From Pseudomonas lalkuanensis (GTDB lineage Bacteria; Pseudomonadota; Gammaproteobacteria; Pseudomonadales; Pseudomonadaceae), in the NCBI RefSeq assembly GCF_008807375.1, contig NZ_CP043311.1, forward strand, positions 2,646,001-2,710,000: 64,000 bases of DNA. The letters run 5' to 3'. Every line of letters begins with the position of its first letter. Positions within the stretch are counted from its first letter, which is position 1. The notes below the pieces were generated by a model. It was not told the DNA's origin. It did not search any database and was given only the letters and a program-made list of their open reading frames with translations. A program made the translations under genes and the position numbers. Below, piece after piece: positions 1 to 11,917 of the stretch.

Positions 1-15
1 GGGCCTTGTTCATTC

Positions 16-57
16 AAGTGGGAGCGAATTCATTCGCCAATGAATTCGCTCCCACTT
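16..57. repeat. REP-like palindrome (GTGGGAGCGAATTC family)
   Basis: Perfect inverted repeat: AAGTGGGAGCGAATTCA at 16-32 pairs with its complement at 41-57 around an 8-base centre. The same core recurs about fifteen times in this window, always between genes, so it is the local dispersed REP family and not a gene-specific operator. Confidence 0.85.
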
Positions 58-152
58 GGCTTTACACCTTGGGTTCTACGACCAAGGAACCATGTCCCCA
101 GATGGCGATTCGCCGCTTAATACCCGGAAACAATGACAACAGGGGACGAGCG

Positions 153-1721
153 ATGCGCTACTGCCTGATCCACAGCCTCTTGATCCTTTTCATTGCCGTT
201 GGAGTCGCGCTTACGGGCCTGCCGCCCTGGCTGGGCGTCCTCGTGCTGCTGCCACTGCCCTGGCTGTTCCGCCAGAAGCCCCAGGCGCGGACTACGGTAG
301 AAGAGGGCGCCGACATGGCTCGGCTCACCCGCGACCTGTCCCGCAGTACCAGCCACAACGCCTTGTCCGCCGCCGGAGTCGCCTGGTCGGTGGATCGCCT
401 GGCCGAGCGCCTCAAGTCCCAGTTGCAGGCTGCCGAGCGCATCGTCGGCAGCGCCGAGGTGATGATCGCCACCGAGGCGGCCACTTCCGAACTCAGCCAG
501 CAGGCCTTCGCCGCCGCCTTTGACGCGCGCCAGAACAGCGATGAAGGGCGCGAGGTGCTGCAACAGGCCATCGCGCTCATGCAGCAACTGAGTCTCAGGG
601 CCGGTGCCAGCCGCGAGCTGATCGCCACCCTCAGCCAGCGCAGCGAGGAAATCCAGCAAGTGGCCCAGGTCATCCAGTCCATCGCCAGCCAGACCAACCT
701 GCTGGCGCTGAATGCCGCCATCGAGGCCGCGCGGGCGGGGGAGCATGGCCGTGGCTTCGCCGTGGTGGCGGACGAGGTGCGCGGCCTGGCCGGCCGCACT
801 GCCAGCGCCACGGGCGAAGTGGGGCAGATGGTGGCCGACATCCAGCGCCAGACCGCCCTGGTGGTGGAGCAGATCCAGCAGCTTTCCACGGACCTGGAGG
901 CCGGGGTCGGCCAGGTGGAGCTGACTGGCCGCCAGCTGGAGAAGATCGCCGGACTGGCCGCGGCGGTAGAAGGGCAGGTGGATGAGATCGCCCGTGGCGC
1001 CCGGACCAATCGCGACCAACTCGCCGGGCTGTTCGAGGCGGTGGGGCAGATGCGCTGCGACCTGGGTGTGAGCGACGAGCAGACTCGCCGCCTGGCCGAG
1101 GCCGCCAGCCAGTTGGAAGGGCAGGCGGAAACCATCAGCGAGCGCCTGGCCGAAGTGGGGCTGGACGACTACCACCAGCGCATCTATGACCTGGCACGAG
1201 ATGGCGCGAGTGCTATCGCCGCGCGCTTTGAGCGGGACGTAAAGGAAGGCCGCATCAGCCTCGATGACCTTTTCGACCGACGCTTCCAGGTGGTGCCCGG
1301 TACCTACCCGCAGAAGTACAGCTCGCGTTTCGACCGCTACACCGACCTGGTCCTGCCGGATATCCAGGAACCGCTGCTCAAGCAGCACGAGGGGCTGGTC
1401 TTCGCCATCGCCTGCACCCAGGAAGGCTATGTGCCAACCCACAACCAGGCCTTCAGCCAGGCGCCCAGCGGCGACCCTGAGCAGGACATGGCCCGCAGCC
1501 GCAGCAAGCGCATGTTCAACGACCGCACCGGCCTGCGTTGCGGCAGCCACCAGCAACCGCTGCTGCTGCAGACCTACACCCGCGATACGGGCGAGCTGAT
1601 GCACGATCTTTCGGTGCCGATCATCGTCCTGGGCCGGCACTGGGGCGGGTTGCGCCTGGGGTATCGGCCCGAGCAGACGGCAACGCAGGCTACGGGGAAG
1701 AAGGCTCTGGCGCGGGCCTGA
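153..1721 (+). CDS. Methyl-accepting chemotaxis protein with C-terminal sensor-like domain
   Basis: Chemoreceptor of 522 residues. The ATG at 153 is chosen because AGGGGA lies just before it; the frame is open further upstream but only through the REP element. Two closely spaced hydrophobic segments (about residues 3-38) form a membrane hairpin with almost no periplasmic loop. A long coiled coil follows, with the signalling tip [20 protein letters not shown] that contacts CheA/CheW, near residue 185. After the coiled coil the last 160 residues hold a domain with the motifs [18 protein letters not shown] and MHDLSVPI, ending HWGGLRLGY. This tail recurs in many Pseudomonas receptors without a periplasmic ligand domain and may sense a cytoplasmic signal. 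Its ligand cannot be read from sequence. Confidence 0.9.
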   Translation: MRYCLIHSLLILFIAVGVALTGLPPWLGVLVLLPLPWLFRQKPQARTTVEEGADMARLTRDLSRSTSHNALSAAGVAWSVDRLAERLKSQLQAAERIVGSAEVMIATEAATSELSQQAFAAAFDARQNSDEGREVLQQAIALMQQLSLRAGASRELIATLSQRSEEIQQVAQVIQSIASQTNLLALNAAIEAARAGEHGRGFAVVADEVRGLAGRTASATGEVGQMVADIQRQTALVVEQIQQLSTDLEAGVGQVELTGRQLEKIAGLAAAVEGQVDEIARGARTNRDQLAGLFEAVGQMRCDLGVSDEQTRRLAEAASQLEGQAETISERLAEVGLDDYHQRIYDLARDGASAIAARFERDVKEGRISLDDLFDRRFQVVPGTYPQKYSSRFDRYTDLVLPDIQEPLLKQHEGLVFAIACTQEGYVPTHNQAFSQAPSGDPEQDMARSRSKRMFNDRTGLRCGSHQQPLLLQTYTRDTGELMHDLSVPIIVLGRHWGGLRLGYRPEQTATQATGKKALARA

Positions 1722-1852
1722 GCCCCCGCCAATTAGTACCAAATGACGAGGGCGTCTATTCCATGGGCGCATACCGGGGGGCAGTGGCGGCTGACTAAGA
1801 TCGGTCCACAGCCTGCCCAGCCGGGCAGGTACCGACCAGAGAGAGCAACGCC

Positions 1853-3373
<1,521 letters not shown>

Positions 3374-3496
3374 GCCGGACGCGACCTTCGTCGACCCCGT
3401 GGTGCGCCGGTTAGGGCACCACACTCCCTTAGGCGACGCCAACCTGTCAGCGGGAAAGAGCGCCCCCACATCCAAAGCCCGGCAGGGCCTTGTCGC

Positions 3497-3523
3497 AACG
3501 CGGCTTCGGCCGCGTTTTTTGTT
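3497..3523 (+). terminator. Rho-independent terminator after exaC
   Basis: ACGCGGC-TTCG-GCCGCGT is a stable tetraloop hairpin followed by a run of T. It lies between exaC and pqqA, so the two genes are probably separate transcripts. A second, weaker hairpin (GTGGTGC/GCACCAC, 3399-3422) sits just after the exaC stop. The rest of the 322-base gap holds a degenerate palindrome and the pqqA leader. Confidence 0.85.
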
Positions 3524-3545
3524 TGGTGCATGGGCGAGTTCCTTG

Positions 3546-3589
3546 TAGGGGAGAGTTCATTCGCCAAGCAGGCGAAGGGCTGCCCCTAC
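3546..3589. repeat. Degenerate REP-like palindrome
   Basis: GTAGGGG at the left end pairs with CCCCTAC at the right end, and an inner TTCGCC/GGCGAA pair flanks an AAGCA loop. It contains the TTCATTCGCC core of the local REP family but the arms have diverged. Confidence 0.55.
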
Positions 3590-3695
3590 CAAATCACGAG
3601 CAAATCTCCTCCGAAAGTACCATTCGGACCCCTCCGGGCCGGTGGTTAACTGGACTTGCCGGAATCCTCCGGCGTCATAACAAGAGGATTGCTCC

Positions 3696-3767
3696 ATGTG
3701 GACTAAACCCGCCTTTACCGATCTGCGCATTGGTTTCGAAGTGACCCTGTACTTCGCCAACCGCTGA
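3696..3767 (+). CDS. pqqA: PQQ precursor peptide PqqA
   Basis: A 23-residue peptide, [20 protein letters not shown] followed by ANR. Glu15 and Tyr19, spaced E-x3-Y, are the two residues that PqqE cross-links and from which the whole PQQ skeleton is built. An AGAGGA ribosome site precedes the ATG. It is 46 bases upstream of pqqB, and the strong terminator at 3497-3523 separates it from exaC. Length and motif match Pseudomonas PqqA, so the assignment is secure in spite of the small size. Confidence 0.96.
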   Translation: MWTKPAFTDLRIGFEVTLYFANR

Positions 3768-3813
3768 TCCGCATCGCCCCGGCCCAGCCGGGGCCCCCGC
3801 CAGGGCAAATCCC

Positions 3814-4728
3814 ATGCACATCCAGATTCTTGGCTCCGCCGCCGGCGGCGGCTTCCCCCAGTGGAACTGCAACTGCCGCAACTGCCGCGGCGTGCGCAGC
3901 GGCAAGCTCCGCGCCCAGCCACGCAGCCAGTCGTCCATCGCCCTCAGCGCCAATGGTGTCGACTGGGTGCTGTGCAACGCCTCGCCGGATATCCGCGCCC
4001 AGCTCGAGGCCTTCCCGCCGCTGCAGCCGGCCCGCCATGTGCGCGACACCGGCGTCCAGGCGATCATCCTGATGGACAGCCAGATCGACCACGTCACCGG
4101 CCTCTTGAGCCTGCGCGAGGGCTGCCCGCACAGCGTCTGGTGCACCGACATGGTTCACCAGGACCTCACCTCCGGCTTCCCGCTGTTCAGCATGCTCCAG
4201 CACTGGAACGGCGGGCTCACCTGGCAGCCCATCGACCTCGCCGCGCCGACCTTCACCCTTCCCGCCTGCGCCGGCCTGCGCTTCACCGCCATCCCCCTGC
4301 GCAGCAGTGCGCCGCCGTACTCGCCGCACCGCGGCAACCCACACCCGGGCGACAACATCGGCCTGTTCATCGAAGACCTGGAAACCGGCGGCACGCTGTT
4401 CTACGCCCCGGGGCTGGGCCAGGTGGATGACGCGCTGCTCGGCTGGATGCGCCGCGCCGACTGCCTGCTGGTGGACGGCACGCTCTGGCGCGATGACGAG
4501 CTGCGCCACTGCGAGGTGGGCGACAAGCTCGGCAGCGAGATGGGTCACCTGCCGCAGAGCGGCCCGGGCGGGATGATCGAGGTGCTCGACGGCCTCAAGG
4601 GCCCGCGCAAGGTGCTCATCCACATCAACAACACCAACCCGATCCTCGACGTCGACTCCGCCGAGCGTGCCGAACTCGGCCGCCACGGTATCGAAGTGGC
4701 CTGGGACGGCATGAGCATCCTGTTGTAA
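3814..4728 (+). CDS. pqqB: PQQ biosynthesis protein PqqB
   Basis: Metallo-beta-lactamase-fold protein of 304 residues. It begins [19 protein letters not shown] and carries the cysteine cluster NCNCRNC near residue 20, typical of PqqB. The metal-site loop reads [10 protein letters not shown]. PqqB is thought to act after the PqqE step, hydroxylating the tyrosine-derived part of the Glu-Tyr intermediate. It lies between pqqA and pqqC, with 11 bases to the next start, so it is surely in the same operon. Confidence 0.96.
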   Translation: MHIQILGSAAGGGFPQWNCNCRNCRGVRSGKLRAQPRSQSSIALSANGVDWVLCNASPDIRAQLEAFPPLQPARHVRDTGVQAIILMDSQIDHVTGLLSLREGCPHSVWCTDMVHQDLTSGFPLFSMLQHWNGGLTWQPIDLAAPTFTLPACAGLRFTAIPLRSSAPPYSPHRGNPHPGDNIGLFIEDLETGGTLFYAPGLGQVDDALLGWMRRADCLLVDGTLWRDDELRHCEVGDKLGSEMGHLPQSGPGGMIEVLDGLKGPRKVLIHINNTNPILDVDSAERAELGRHGIEVAWDGMSILL

Positions 4729-4739
4729 CGGAGCCCGAG

Positions 4740-5492
4740 ATGAATCAGCCCGCCATGACTCCAGTGGAATTCGAGCAGGCCTTGCGCGCCAAGGGCGCCT
4801 GTTACCACATCCACCACCCCTACCATCGCGCCATGTACGAGGGCCGTGCGACCCGCGCACAGATCCAGGGCTGGGTGGCCAACCGGTTCTACTACCAGGT
4901 GTGCATCCCGCTGAAGGATGCCGCCATCCTCGCTAACTGCCCGGACCGCGACACCCGCCGCGAGTGGATCCAGCGCATCCAGGACCACGACGGCGCGCCC
5001 GGCGAGGCCGGCGGCATCGAGGCCTGGTTGCGCCTGGCCGAGGCGGTGGGACTGGACCGCGAGCAGGTGCTGTCCCAGGAGCTGGTACTGCCGGGGGTGC
5101 GCTTCGCGGTGGACGCCTACGTCAACTTCGCCCGCCGCGCCAGCTGGCAGGAGGCGGCGAGCAGCTCGCTGACCGAACTGTTCGCCCCGCAGATCCACCA
5201 GTCGCGGCTGGACAGCTGGCCGCAGCACTACCCCTGGATCGACCCGAGCGGCTACGACTATTTCCGCAAGCGCCTGAAGGAGGCGCGCCGCGATGTCGAG
5301 CACGGCCTGCGCATCACCCTCGGGCACTACCGCACCTTCGAGGCCCAGCAGCGCATGCTGGAGATCCTGCAGTTCAAGCTGGACGTGCTCTGGAGCATGC
5401 TCGACGCCATGAGCATGGCCTACGAGCTGGACCGTCCGCCCTATCACACGGTGACCCGAGAACGGGTCTGGCACCGGGGGATCGACCTATGA
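4740..5492 (+). CDS. pqqC: Pyrroloquinoline-quinone synthase PqqC
   Basis: Cofactor-free oxidase of 250 residues that catalyses the last ring closure and oxidation to PQQ. The stretch [20 protein letters not shown] near the N terminus and [20 protein letters not shown] are PqqC hallmarks of the heme-oxygenase-like fold. Length is normal. Its stop overlaps the pqqD start in ATGA, so the two are translationally coupled. Confidence 0.97.
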   Translation: MNQPAMTPVEFEQALRAKGACYHIHHPYHRAMYEGRATRAQIQGWVANRFYYQVCIPLKDAAILANCPDRDTRREWIQRIQDHDGAPGEAGGIEAWLRLAEAVGLDREQVLSQELVLPGVRFAVDAYVNFARRASWQEAASSSLTELFAPQIHQSRLDSWPQHYPWIDPSGYDYFRKRLKEARRDVEHGLRITLGHYRTFEAQQRMLEILQFKLDVLWSMLDAMSMAYELDRPPYHTVTRERVWHRGIDL

Positions 5493-5770
5493 GCGATTTC
5501 GACCTCAAGCAGGTTCCCCACCTGCGCCGCGGCTTTCGCCTGCAATGGGAGCCAGCCCAGGGCTGCCACGTGCTGCTTTACCCGGAGGGCATGGTGCGGT
5601 TGAACGAGAGCGCCGGAGAGATCCTCCGGCTGGTGGATGGTGAACGTTCGGTGGCGCAGATCATCCTCGACCTGCGCCGGCGCTTTCCGGACGTTCCCGG
5701 TCTGAATGAAGACATCCTGGCCTTCATCGAGGTGGCCCATGCCCAGTTCTGGTTGCAACTCGAAGCCTGA
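5489..5770 (+). CDS. pqqD: PQQ peptide chaperone PqqD
   Basis: Protein of 93 residues of the PqqD/RRE fold, which binds PqqA and hands it to PqqE. Family features are [27 protein letters not shown] and [11 protein letters not shown]. It starts inside the pqqC stop codon and its end overlaps the pqqE start by about 32 bases. PqqA, PqqD and PqqE are therefore made in close sequence. Confidence 0.96.
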   Translation: MSDFDLKQVPHLRRGFRLQWEPAQGCHVLLYPEGMVRLNESAGEILRLVDGERSVAQIILDLRRRFPDVPGLNEDILAFIEVAHAQFWLQLEA

Positions 5771-6890
5771 AAACCAGCCGGGGCCGCCGTTCTGGCTGCT
5801 GGCCGAGCTGACCTACCGCTGCCCGCTGCAGTGCCCGTACTGCTCCAACCCGCTGGATTTCGCCCAGCAGGGCGAGGAGCTGACCACCGCGCAGTGGATC
5901 GAGGTGTTCCGCCAGGCCCGTGCGCTGGGTGCCGCGCAGCTGGGCTTTTCCGGCGGCGAACCGCTGGTGCGCCAGGACCTGGAAGAGCTGATCCGCGCCG
6001 CCCGCGAACTGGGTTACTACACCAACCTGATCACCTCCGGCATCGGCCTCACCGAGGCGCGCGTCGAAGCCTTCAAGGACGCCGGGCTGGACCATATCCA
6101 GGTCAGCTTCCAGGCCGCCGACGAGGCGGTGAACAACCTGCTGGCCGGCTCGCGCAAGGCCTTCGCGCAGAAGCTGGCGATGGCCCGCGCGGTGAAGGCG
6201 GCGGGCTATCCGATGGTGCTCAACTTCGTCACCCACCGGCACAACATCGACCAGATCGAGCGGATCATCGAGCTGTGCCTGGAACTGGAAGCGGACTTCG
6301 TCGAACTCGCCACCTGCCAGTTCTACGGCTGGGCCGAGCTGAACCGCGCCGGCCTGCTGCCGACCCGCGCGCAGCTGGAACGCGCCGAACGCATCACTCA
6401 CCAATACCGGGCCAAGCTCGCGGCGGAGAAGCACCCGTGCAAGCTGATCTTCGTCACCCCGGACTACTACGAGGAACGCCCCAAGGCCTGCATGAACGGC
6501 TGGGGCAACCTGTTCCTCGACATCACCCCGGACGGCACCGCGCTGCCCTGTCACAGCGCGCGGCAGCTGCCGGTACGCTTCCCCAACGTCAAGGAGCACG
6601 ACCTGCACTACATCTGGTACGAGTCGTTCGGCTTCAACCGCTTCCGTGGCTACGACTGGATGCCGGAACCCTGCCGCTCCTGCGACGAAAAGGAAAAGGA
6701 CTTCGGCGGCTGCCGCTGCCAGGCCTTCCTGCTCACCGGTGACGCCCGCAACGCCGACCCGGTGTGCGCCAAGTCTGCCCATCACGGCCAGATACTGGCG
6801 GCGCGGGAAGAAGCGGACCATGCTGCGGGGACCCTGGAGCAGCTGACCTACCGCAATGAGCGAACCTCGAAAATTATTTGCCGCGCCTGA
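5739..6890 (+). CDS. pqqE: PqqA peptide cyclase (radical SAM) PqqE
   Basis: Radical SAM enzyme that joins Glu15 and Tyr19 of PqqA. The cluster motif C-x3-C-x2-C is seen in [10 protein letters not shown] close to the N terminus. A SPASM-type cysteine tail ([38 protein letters not shown]) carries the auxiliary Fe-S clusters. I take the ATG at 5739 (383 residues), which has GAGGTGG before it; an ATG at 5706 would add 11 residues. It overlaps pqqD at the front and the next gene by 35 bases at the end. Confidence 0.95.
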   Translation: MPSSGCNSKPENQPGPPFWLLAELTYRCPLQCPYCSNPLDFAQQGEELTTAQWIEVFRQARALGAAQLGFSGGEPLVRQDLEELIRAARELGYYTNLITSGIGLTEARVEAFKDAGLDHIQVSFQAADEAVNNLLAGSRKAFAQKLAMARAVKAAGYPMVLNFVTHRHNIDQIERIIELCLELEADFVELATCQFYGWAELNRAGLLPTRAQLERAERITHQYRAKLAAEKHPCKLIFVTPDYYEERPKACMNGWGNLFLDITPDGTALPCHSARQLPVRFPNVKEHDLHYIWYESFGFNRFRGYDWMPEPCRSCDEKEKDFGGCRCQAFLLTGDARNADPVCAKSAHHGQILAAREEADHAAGTLEQLTYRNERTSKIICRA

Positions 6891-8700
6891 AATCCGTCCT
6901 TTCGGCTTCTGGGACAGCCCCTGGAGCGCGGAATGCGCCGTCGCCGCCAGCCGCGACTTCGTCGAACTCCGCTGTGGCCCGGCGGGGCTGTTCTGGACGC
7001 TGTTCGACCCCGCCGACGGCCGCACCACGCTCTGGCGCTGGCAGGCGGGGGAGGCGAGCTGCCTGACGCCGGACAGCCACTCCCTGCGCAGCCGGGTCTA
7101 CGAATATGGCGGCGGTGCCTTCTGCCTGGTGCCGGGCGGGGTGGCGTTCGTCAATGAGGCTGACCAGCAGCTCTATCTCCAGCCTTTCTCCGCCGCTCCG
7201 GCCGTGCGGACGCGAAATCCCGACGCCCGCTATGGCGATCTCTGGAGCGCCGGGCCGCATGTGCTGGCCGTGGAGGAAGACCAGGGCACCCACCGGCTGG
7301 TGGCGATTGCCCTGGCCGACGGCGAACGCCAGGTGCTGGTGGAGGGCGCCGATTTCTATGCCGCGCCACGCCTCAGCCCGGATGGCCGGACGCTTGCCTG
7401 GATCGAGTGGAGCCGCCCCGCGCAGCCCTGGACGGAAACCCGGCTTTGCCTGCGTCGACGGGACGGGGATGCCTGGGGGCCGATCAACATCGTCGCGGGA
7501 GCGGATGGCGGCGAGTCCCTGCAACAGCCGCGCTTCGATGCCGAGGGGCGTCTGCATTGCCTGAGCGACCGCAATGGCTGGTGGCAGCCCTGGGCACTGG
7601 AGGGCGAACACCTGCGCCCCTTGCCAGCGGCCCATGCCGATCACGCCCCGGCGCCCTGGCAACTGGGTCTATGCAGCTACCTGCCCGAGGCGGGGCTGCG
7701 GAGTTGGCTGGCCGCTGACCGGAGCGATCTGGTCGGTGCCGACTGCCAGTTGCTGGCGACCGGATACAGTCGCTTCCGCCAACTGGCTGCGGACGAGGGG
7801 CATTACTACTGCATCGCCGCCGGGCCGGAAAACGCCAGCGCCGTCCTCGCCATCGACCGCAACGACGCCAGCGTGCAGGTGCTGGCTGGCGGTGGCAGCG
7901 AACTGTCCGCCGACGAAATCGCCCGGCCACGACCCCTGCAATTCGCCGTTGGGGACGGGGAGTGCGCTCACGGTTACTTCTATCCGCCCTGCAACACGGC
8001 CCATCGCGGCCCGGAAGACCAGCGTCCACCGTTGCTGGTGTTCTGCCACGGCGGCCCGACTTCCGCCAGCCAGCCGGTGTTCGATCCGCGCATCCAGTTC
8101 TGGACCCAGCGCGGCTTCGCCGTGGCCGATCTCGATTACCGGGGCAGCAGCGGTTATGGCCGTGCCTATCGGCAGCGGCTGGCCGGCGGATGGGGCGAAC
8201 TGGACGTGGAGGACGCCAAGGCGCTGCTGATGCATCTCGCCGGGCTGGGTCTGGTGAACCCTCAGCGGGCCTTCATTCGTGGTTCCAGCGCCGGTGGGTT
8301 CACTACATTGCTGGCTCTGGTGGGGAATACGCCATTTCGCGGTGGTGCCAGCTATTACGGCGTGAGCGCTCCTTTGGCGCTGCGGGAAAAGACCCACAAA
8401 TTCGAGGCCGACTATCTGGACTGGCTGATTGGCGACCCGGTGAGGGATATCGCGCGCTACCGCCAACGCACGCCGGTGTTGCGGGCGTGGGAGATCGGCG
8501 CACCGGTGATTTTCTTCCAGGGGGGGCAGGACGCCGTGGTGGTGCCGGAACAGACCGCCTCCATGGTTGCCGCCCTGAAAGAAGCGGGCCGGCAGGTGGA
8601 ATGCCATGTCTACCCGGAGGAGCGCCATGGCTTTCGCAACGCTGCCAATCTGGCCCATGCGCTGGAGGCGGAACTGGCGTTCTATCGGGGGCTGTTGTAG
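6856..8700 (+). CDS. pqqH: S9 prolyl-oligopeptidase-family protein (PqqH-like)
   Basis: Serine peptidase of 614 residues with an N-terminal beta-propeller-like half and a C-terminal alpha/beta hydrolase half. The catalytic triad can be read: Ser478 in GSSAGG, Asp559 in GGQDAVV and His591 in ERHGF. The oxyanion motif FCHGGPT is present. It starts within the last 35 bases of pqqE, the position held by pqqH (PA1990) in P. aeruginosa. A role in trimming modified PqqA is plausible from context, but the M16 peptidase PqqF is absent here and the function is inferred. No signal peptide is visible. Confidence 0.85.
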   Translation: MSEPRKLFAAPEIRPFGFWDSPWSAECAVAASRDFVELRCGPAGLFWTLFDPADGRTTLWRWQAGEASCLTPDSHSLRSRVYEYGGGAFCLVPGGVAFVNEADQQLYLQPFSAAPAVRTRNPDARYGDLWSAGPHVLAVEEDQGTHRLVAIALADGERQVLVEGADFYAAPRLSPDGRTLAWIEWSRPAQPWTETRLCLRRRDGDAWGPINIVAGADGGESLQQPRFDAEGRLHCLSDRNGWWQPWALEGEHLRPLPAAHADHAPAPWQLGLCSYLPEAGLRSWLAADRSDLVGADCQLLATGYSRFRQLAADEGHYYCIAAGPENASAVLAIDRNDASVQVLAGGGSELSADEIARPRPLQFAVGDGECAHGYFYPPCNTAHRGPEDQRPPLLVFCHGGPTSASQPVFDPRIQFWTQRGFAVADLDYRGSSGYGRAYRQRLAGGWGELDVEDAKALLMHLAGLGLVNPQRAFIRGSSAGGFTTLLALVGNTPFRGGASYYGVSAPLALREKTHKFEADYLDWLIGDPVRDIARYRQRTPVLRAWEIGAPVIFFQGGQDAVVVPEQTASMVAALKEAGRQVECHVYPEERHGFRNAANLAHALEAELAFYRGLL

Positions 8701-9020
8701 GGGCAACCCCGTTCTCGGCACGCGGCGCGCGCAGTGCACCCTGCGGTCAGCGTCGGAGCCCAGGTAGGGTGCGCACCCTCAGCGGAATGTCAGGCGGCAC
8801 CGAGCTGGCAATTGGTTTTCCTGCAGGGGCGAATTCATTCGTGAAGCAGGCCGAAGGCCTGCCTGTCGGCGTCAAAGGCAATCGCGAATGAATTCGCTCC
8901 CACAAGGGTAGGAATGAAGGATGTAGGGCCTAGGAAAGCTCCCAAGGTCTGATTGAAAAGCCCTGTGAATCCAGTAGGCTGGGTCCTACTCACCGCATAA
9001 CTACAAGAAAGAGCTGTTTG
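8701..9020. other. Gene-free gap between pqqH and ercA
   Basis: 320 bases without a credible gene. It holds a REP-like palindrome (8823-8904) and a GC-rich stretch of short inverted pieces around 8715-8775. The ercA leader has only a weak AAGAAAGAG ribosome site. No clear terminator with a T run was seen. Confidence 0.5.
8823..8904. repeat. REP-like element, extended form
   Basis: GCGAATTCATTCG on the left and CGCGAATGAATTCGCTCCCAC on the right form the outer arms. An inner GCAGGCCGAAGGCCTGC hairpin lies between them. It belongs to the same family as 16-57, with an insert between the arms. Confidence 0.8.
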
Positions 9021-10184
9021 ATGCGTCACGATATCAGCCCACTTCGCAAGTTCGTTTCTCCCGAAATCATTTTCGGCGCCGGATGCCGGCACAACGTCGG
9101 CAATTACGCCAGCACCTTCGGTGCGCGCAAGGTCCTGGTGGTGTCCGATCCCGGTGTGCAGGCCGCCGGCTGGGTCGCCGACATCGAGGCCAGCCTGCAG
9201 GCCCAGGGCATCGACTACTGCCTCTACACCCAGGTATCGCCCAACCCCCGTGTGGAAGAAGTGATGCAGGGGGCCGACTTCTACCGCAGCACGGGCTGCA
9301 ACGTGATAGTCGCCGTGGGGGGCGGCAGCCCGATGGATTGCGCCAAGGGCATCGGCATTGTGGTTGCCCATGGCCGCAGCATTCTCGAATTCGAGGGCGT
9401 GGACACCCTGACGGTGCCCAGCCCGCCGCTGATCCTGATCCCGACCACCGCCGGCACTTCGGCCGATGTGTCGCAGTTCGTGATCATCTCCAACCAGCAG
9501 GAACGGATGAAGTTCTCCATCGTCAGCAAGGCCGTGGTGCCGGATGTGTCGCTGATCGACCCGGAAACCACCCTGAGCATGGACCCGTTCCTCTCCGCCT
9601 GTACCGGCATCGACGCCCTGGTACACGCCATCGAGGCGTTCGTGTCCACCGGCCACGGGCCGCTGACCGACCCCCATGCGCTGGAGGCCATGCGCCTGAT
9701 CAACGGCAACCTGGTGGGCATGATCGCCAACCCGCAGGACATCGCCCTGCGCGAGAAAATCATGCTCGGCAGCATGCAGGCGGGCCTGGCCTTCTCCAAC
9801 GCGATCCTTGGCGCAGTGCATGCCATGTCCCACAGCCTGGGGGGCTTCCTCGACCTGCCGCACGGCCTGTGCAACGCGGTGCTGGTGGAGCATGTTGTGG
9901 CGTTCAACTACAGCGCCGCGCCGGAGCGCTTCAAGGTCATCGCCGAAACCATGGGCGTCGATTGCCGCGGCCTGACCCATAACCAGGTGCGCCAGCGCCT
10001 GGTGGAGCACCTGGTGAGCCTGAAGCACGCAGTGGGCTTCCACGAAACCCTGCGCCTGCACGGCGTCGGTACCTCGGACATTCCGTTCCTTTCACGTCAC
10101 GCCATGGACGATCCCTGCATCCTCACCAACCCGCGCGAGTCGAGCCAGCGGGATGTCGAGGTGGTGTATGCCGAGGCCCTCTGA
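9021..10184 (+). CDS. ercA: Iron-containing alcohol dehydrogenase ErcA
   Basis: Group III alcohol dehydrogenase of 387 residues. NAD-binding GGGSPMDCAKGI and PTTAGTSADV are present, with the metal-binding histidines in GAVHAMSHSLGG and DLPHGLCN. In P. aeruginosa the orthologue (PA1991, beside pqqH) is described as part of the regulatory network for ethanol oxidation, and the order pqqH-ercA-ercS is the same here. The ATG at 9021 is used. Its end overlaps the next gene by 17 bases. The real substrate is not known from sequence. Confidence 0.88.
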   Translation: MRHDISPLRKFVSPEIIFGAGCRHNVGNYASTFGARKVLVVSDPGVQAAGWVADIEASLQAQGIDYCLYTQVSPNPRVEEVMQGADFYRSTGCNVIVAVGGGSPMDCAKGIGIVVAHGRSILEFEGVDTLTVPSPPLILIPTTAGTSADVSQFVIISNQQERMKFSIVSKAVVPDVSLIDPETTLSMDPFLSACTGIDALVHAIEAFVSTGHGPLTDPHALEAMRLINGNLVGMIANPQDIALREKIMLGSMQAGLAFSNAILGAVHAMSHSLGGFLDLPHGLCNAVLVEHVVAFNYSAAPERFKVIAETMGVDCRGLTHNQVRQRLVEHLVSLKHAVGFHETLRLHGVGTSDIPFLSRHAMDDPCILTNPRESSQRDVEVVYAEAL

Positions 10185-11508
10185 CGACCCGCGCGACGCC
10201 CTGACGGGGCTGCTTGGCCTGGGCAGCCATTCGGCGCGCAAGAGCCACTACCCCGAACTGCTGGCGCGCCTGGAGGAATTGGAGGCTGAGCGCAATCGCT
10301 ACCAGACCCTCAATGACGAACTGGAGCAACGTGTGCTGGACCGCACCCGCGAGCTCCAGGCGCTGAACGAGCAGTTGCGCGAAGCGCGTGATGCGGCCGA
10401 GGCGGCCAACCTCAGCAAGGACAAGTACCTGGCCGCTGCCAGCCACGACCTGCTGCAACCACTGAACGCCGCGCGGCTGCTGGTTTCCACCCTGCGGGAA
10501 CGCGCGCTGCCGGCCTCCGAGCGACAGCTGGTGGAACGCACTCACCAGGCGCTGGAAGGCGCCGAAGACCTGCTCACCGATCTCCTGGATATCTCCAAGC
10601 TGGACCAGAGCGCGATCAAGCCGGACCTGGATGTCTACCACCTGGACGAAGTGCTCGGGCCACTGGCCTCGGAGTTCCAGAGCGTCGCCGAGGCTGCCGG
10701 CCTGGGGTTGCGGGTGCGCATTCCACGCCTGTGCATCAGCACCGACTTCCGTTTGCTCACGCGCATCCTGCGCAACTTCCTCAGCAATGCCTGCCGCTAT
10801 ACCGAGCAGGGTCGCGTCCTTCTCGGGGCACGGCGTCGGGGCGATCGGCTGCGGCTGGAAGTGTGGGACAGCGGGCGGGGCATTCCGGCGGATCAGCTGG
10901 AAGCGATCTTCCTCGAGTTCAACCAGCTGGACGTGGGCCGCGCCTCCGAGCGCAAGGGTGTTGGTCTGGGCCTGGCCATCGTCGACCGCATCGCCAGCAT
11001 GCTGGAGTATCGGGTCGAGGTGCGTTCGCAGGTAGGACGGGGGTCGGTGTTCAGCATCGAGGTGCCCCTGGTGCGGGAACAACCGCAGGTGCGGCCGAAT
11101 GCGGAGCCGCGCCCGGTAACCGGCGATCCGTTGCCTGGCCGACGCCTGCTGGTGGTGGACAACGAGCCGGGCATCGTGGAAAGCATGTCGGCGCTGCTCG
11201 GACAGTGGGGTTGCGAGGTGCTGACCGCCCCCGATCTGGCTACCGCCGAGAAGGTGCTGGAAGGGCGGGCGCCGGACCTGATTCTGGTGGATTACCACCT
11301 CGACCATGGCATGGTCGGTTGCGATGTGATCCTGTCCCTGCGCCAGCGCTTCGCCATTGAAGTGCCCTCGGTGATCATCACCGCCGACCGCAGCGACCAG
11401 TGCCGTCGCAAGCTGCAGGGCCTTGGCGTGCCGCTGCTCAACAAACCGGTCAAACCCGGCAAGCTCAGGGCGGTGATCAGCCAGTTGATCGGCCAGGCCA
11501 GCGGCTGA
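10168..11508 (+). CDS. ercS: Cytoplasmic hybrid sensor histidine kinase (ErcS-like)
   Basis: Protein of 446 residues without any membrane segment. An N-terminal coiled coil (about residues 30-80) is followed by the H-box ASHDLLQPLNA with His93. The ATP-binding boxes are NACRYT, DSGRGIP and KGVGLGLAI, and a receiver domain carries Asp375 in ILVDYHLDHG. It starts inside ercA with GAGGTGGTGT as ribosome site, so the two are coupled. By position it matches ErcS (PA1992), which belongs to the ethanol-oxidation cascade. With no input domain other than the coiled coil it must take its signal from a partner, perhaps ErcA, but that is inference. Confidence 0.82.
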   Translation: MPRPSDDPRDALTGLLGLGSHSARKSHYPELLARLEELEAERNRYQTLNDELEQRVLDRTRELQALNEQLREARDAAEAANLSKDKYLAAASHDLLQPLNAARLLVSTLRERALPASERQLVERTHQALEGAEDLLTDLLDISKLDQSAIKPDLDVYHLDEVLGPLASEFQSVAEAAGLGLRVRIPRLCISTDFRLLTRILRNFLSNACRYTEQGRVLLGARRRGDRLRLEVWDSGRGIPADQLEAIFLEFNQLDVGRASERKGVGLGLAIVDRIASMLEYRVEVRSQVGRGSVFSIEVPLVREQPQVRPNAEPRPVTGDPLPGRRLLVVDNEPGIVESMSALLGQWGCEVLTAPDLATAEKVLEGRAPDLILVDYHLDHGMVGCDVILSLRQRFAIEVPSVIITADRSDQCRRKLQGLGVPLLNKPVKPGKLRAVISQLIGQASG

Positions 11509-11917
11509 TCGGAGGCTTTGTCGGCCAGGCGTGGTCGATGGTCCGGAAAAAAGTGCAGCCTGAAATCGGTGTGCTTGAATCAGAATTACCTGGTGCAGTT
11601 CCGCGCTGAGCTCAAAGCGCCGCGATCACACTGACCGCCCCCAACTTCTGCTCATCCGCCCTGGCTGCGCCCTGCGGCAATCCCGGCTGAACAAAGAAAA
11701 CGTTTCGCCGGGACGACAACGCACTCCCCGGAGTTCGCTGAGCAGCTTGAGGCTTAGGCCTCTGACAGCAGGGGGTCAGATGATTCTTATAACGAAGGAT
11801 AGGGCGGGGTCACAGGCTTGCCTGGATTGGGGGAAACGCTGCGGCGTTGGCCCGCAACGAGTGCCTGATGAACTTCAATTGCCCGCGCATGCGCCCGCAG
11901 CGCGGAGTGGCGACTAG
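11509..11917. other. 409-base gap with no recognised gene
   Basis: Between the ercS-like kinase and the ABC protein. No long codon-biased frame, no REP core and no convincing hairpin-plus-T terminator were found. The ABC gene is preceded by a TAG and has only GGAG (11903-11906) as possible ribosome site. Confidence 0.4.
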
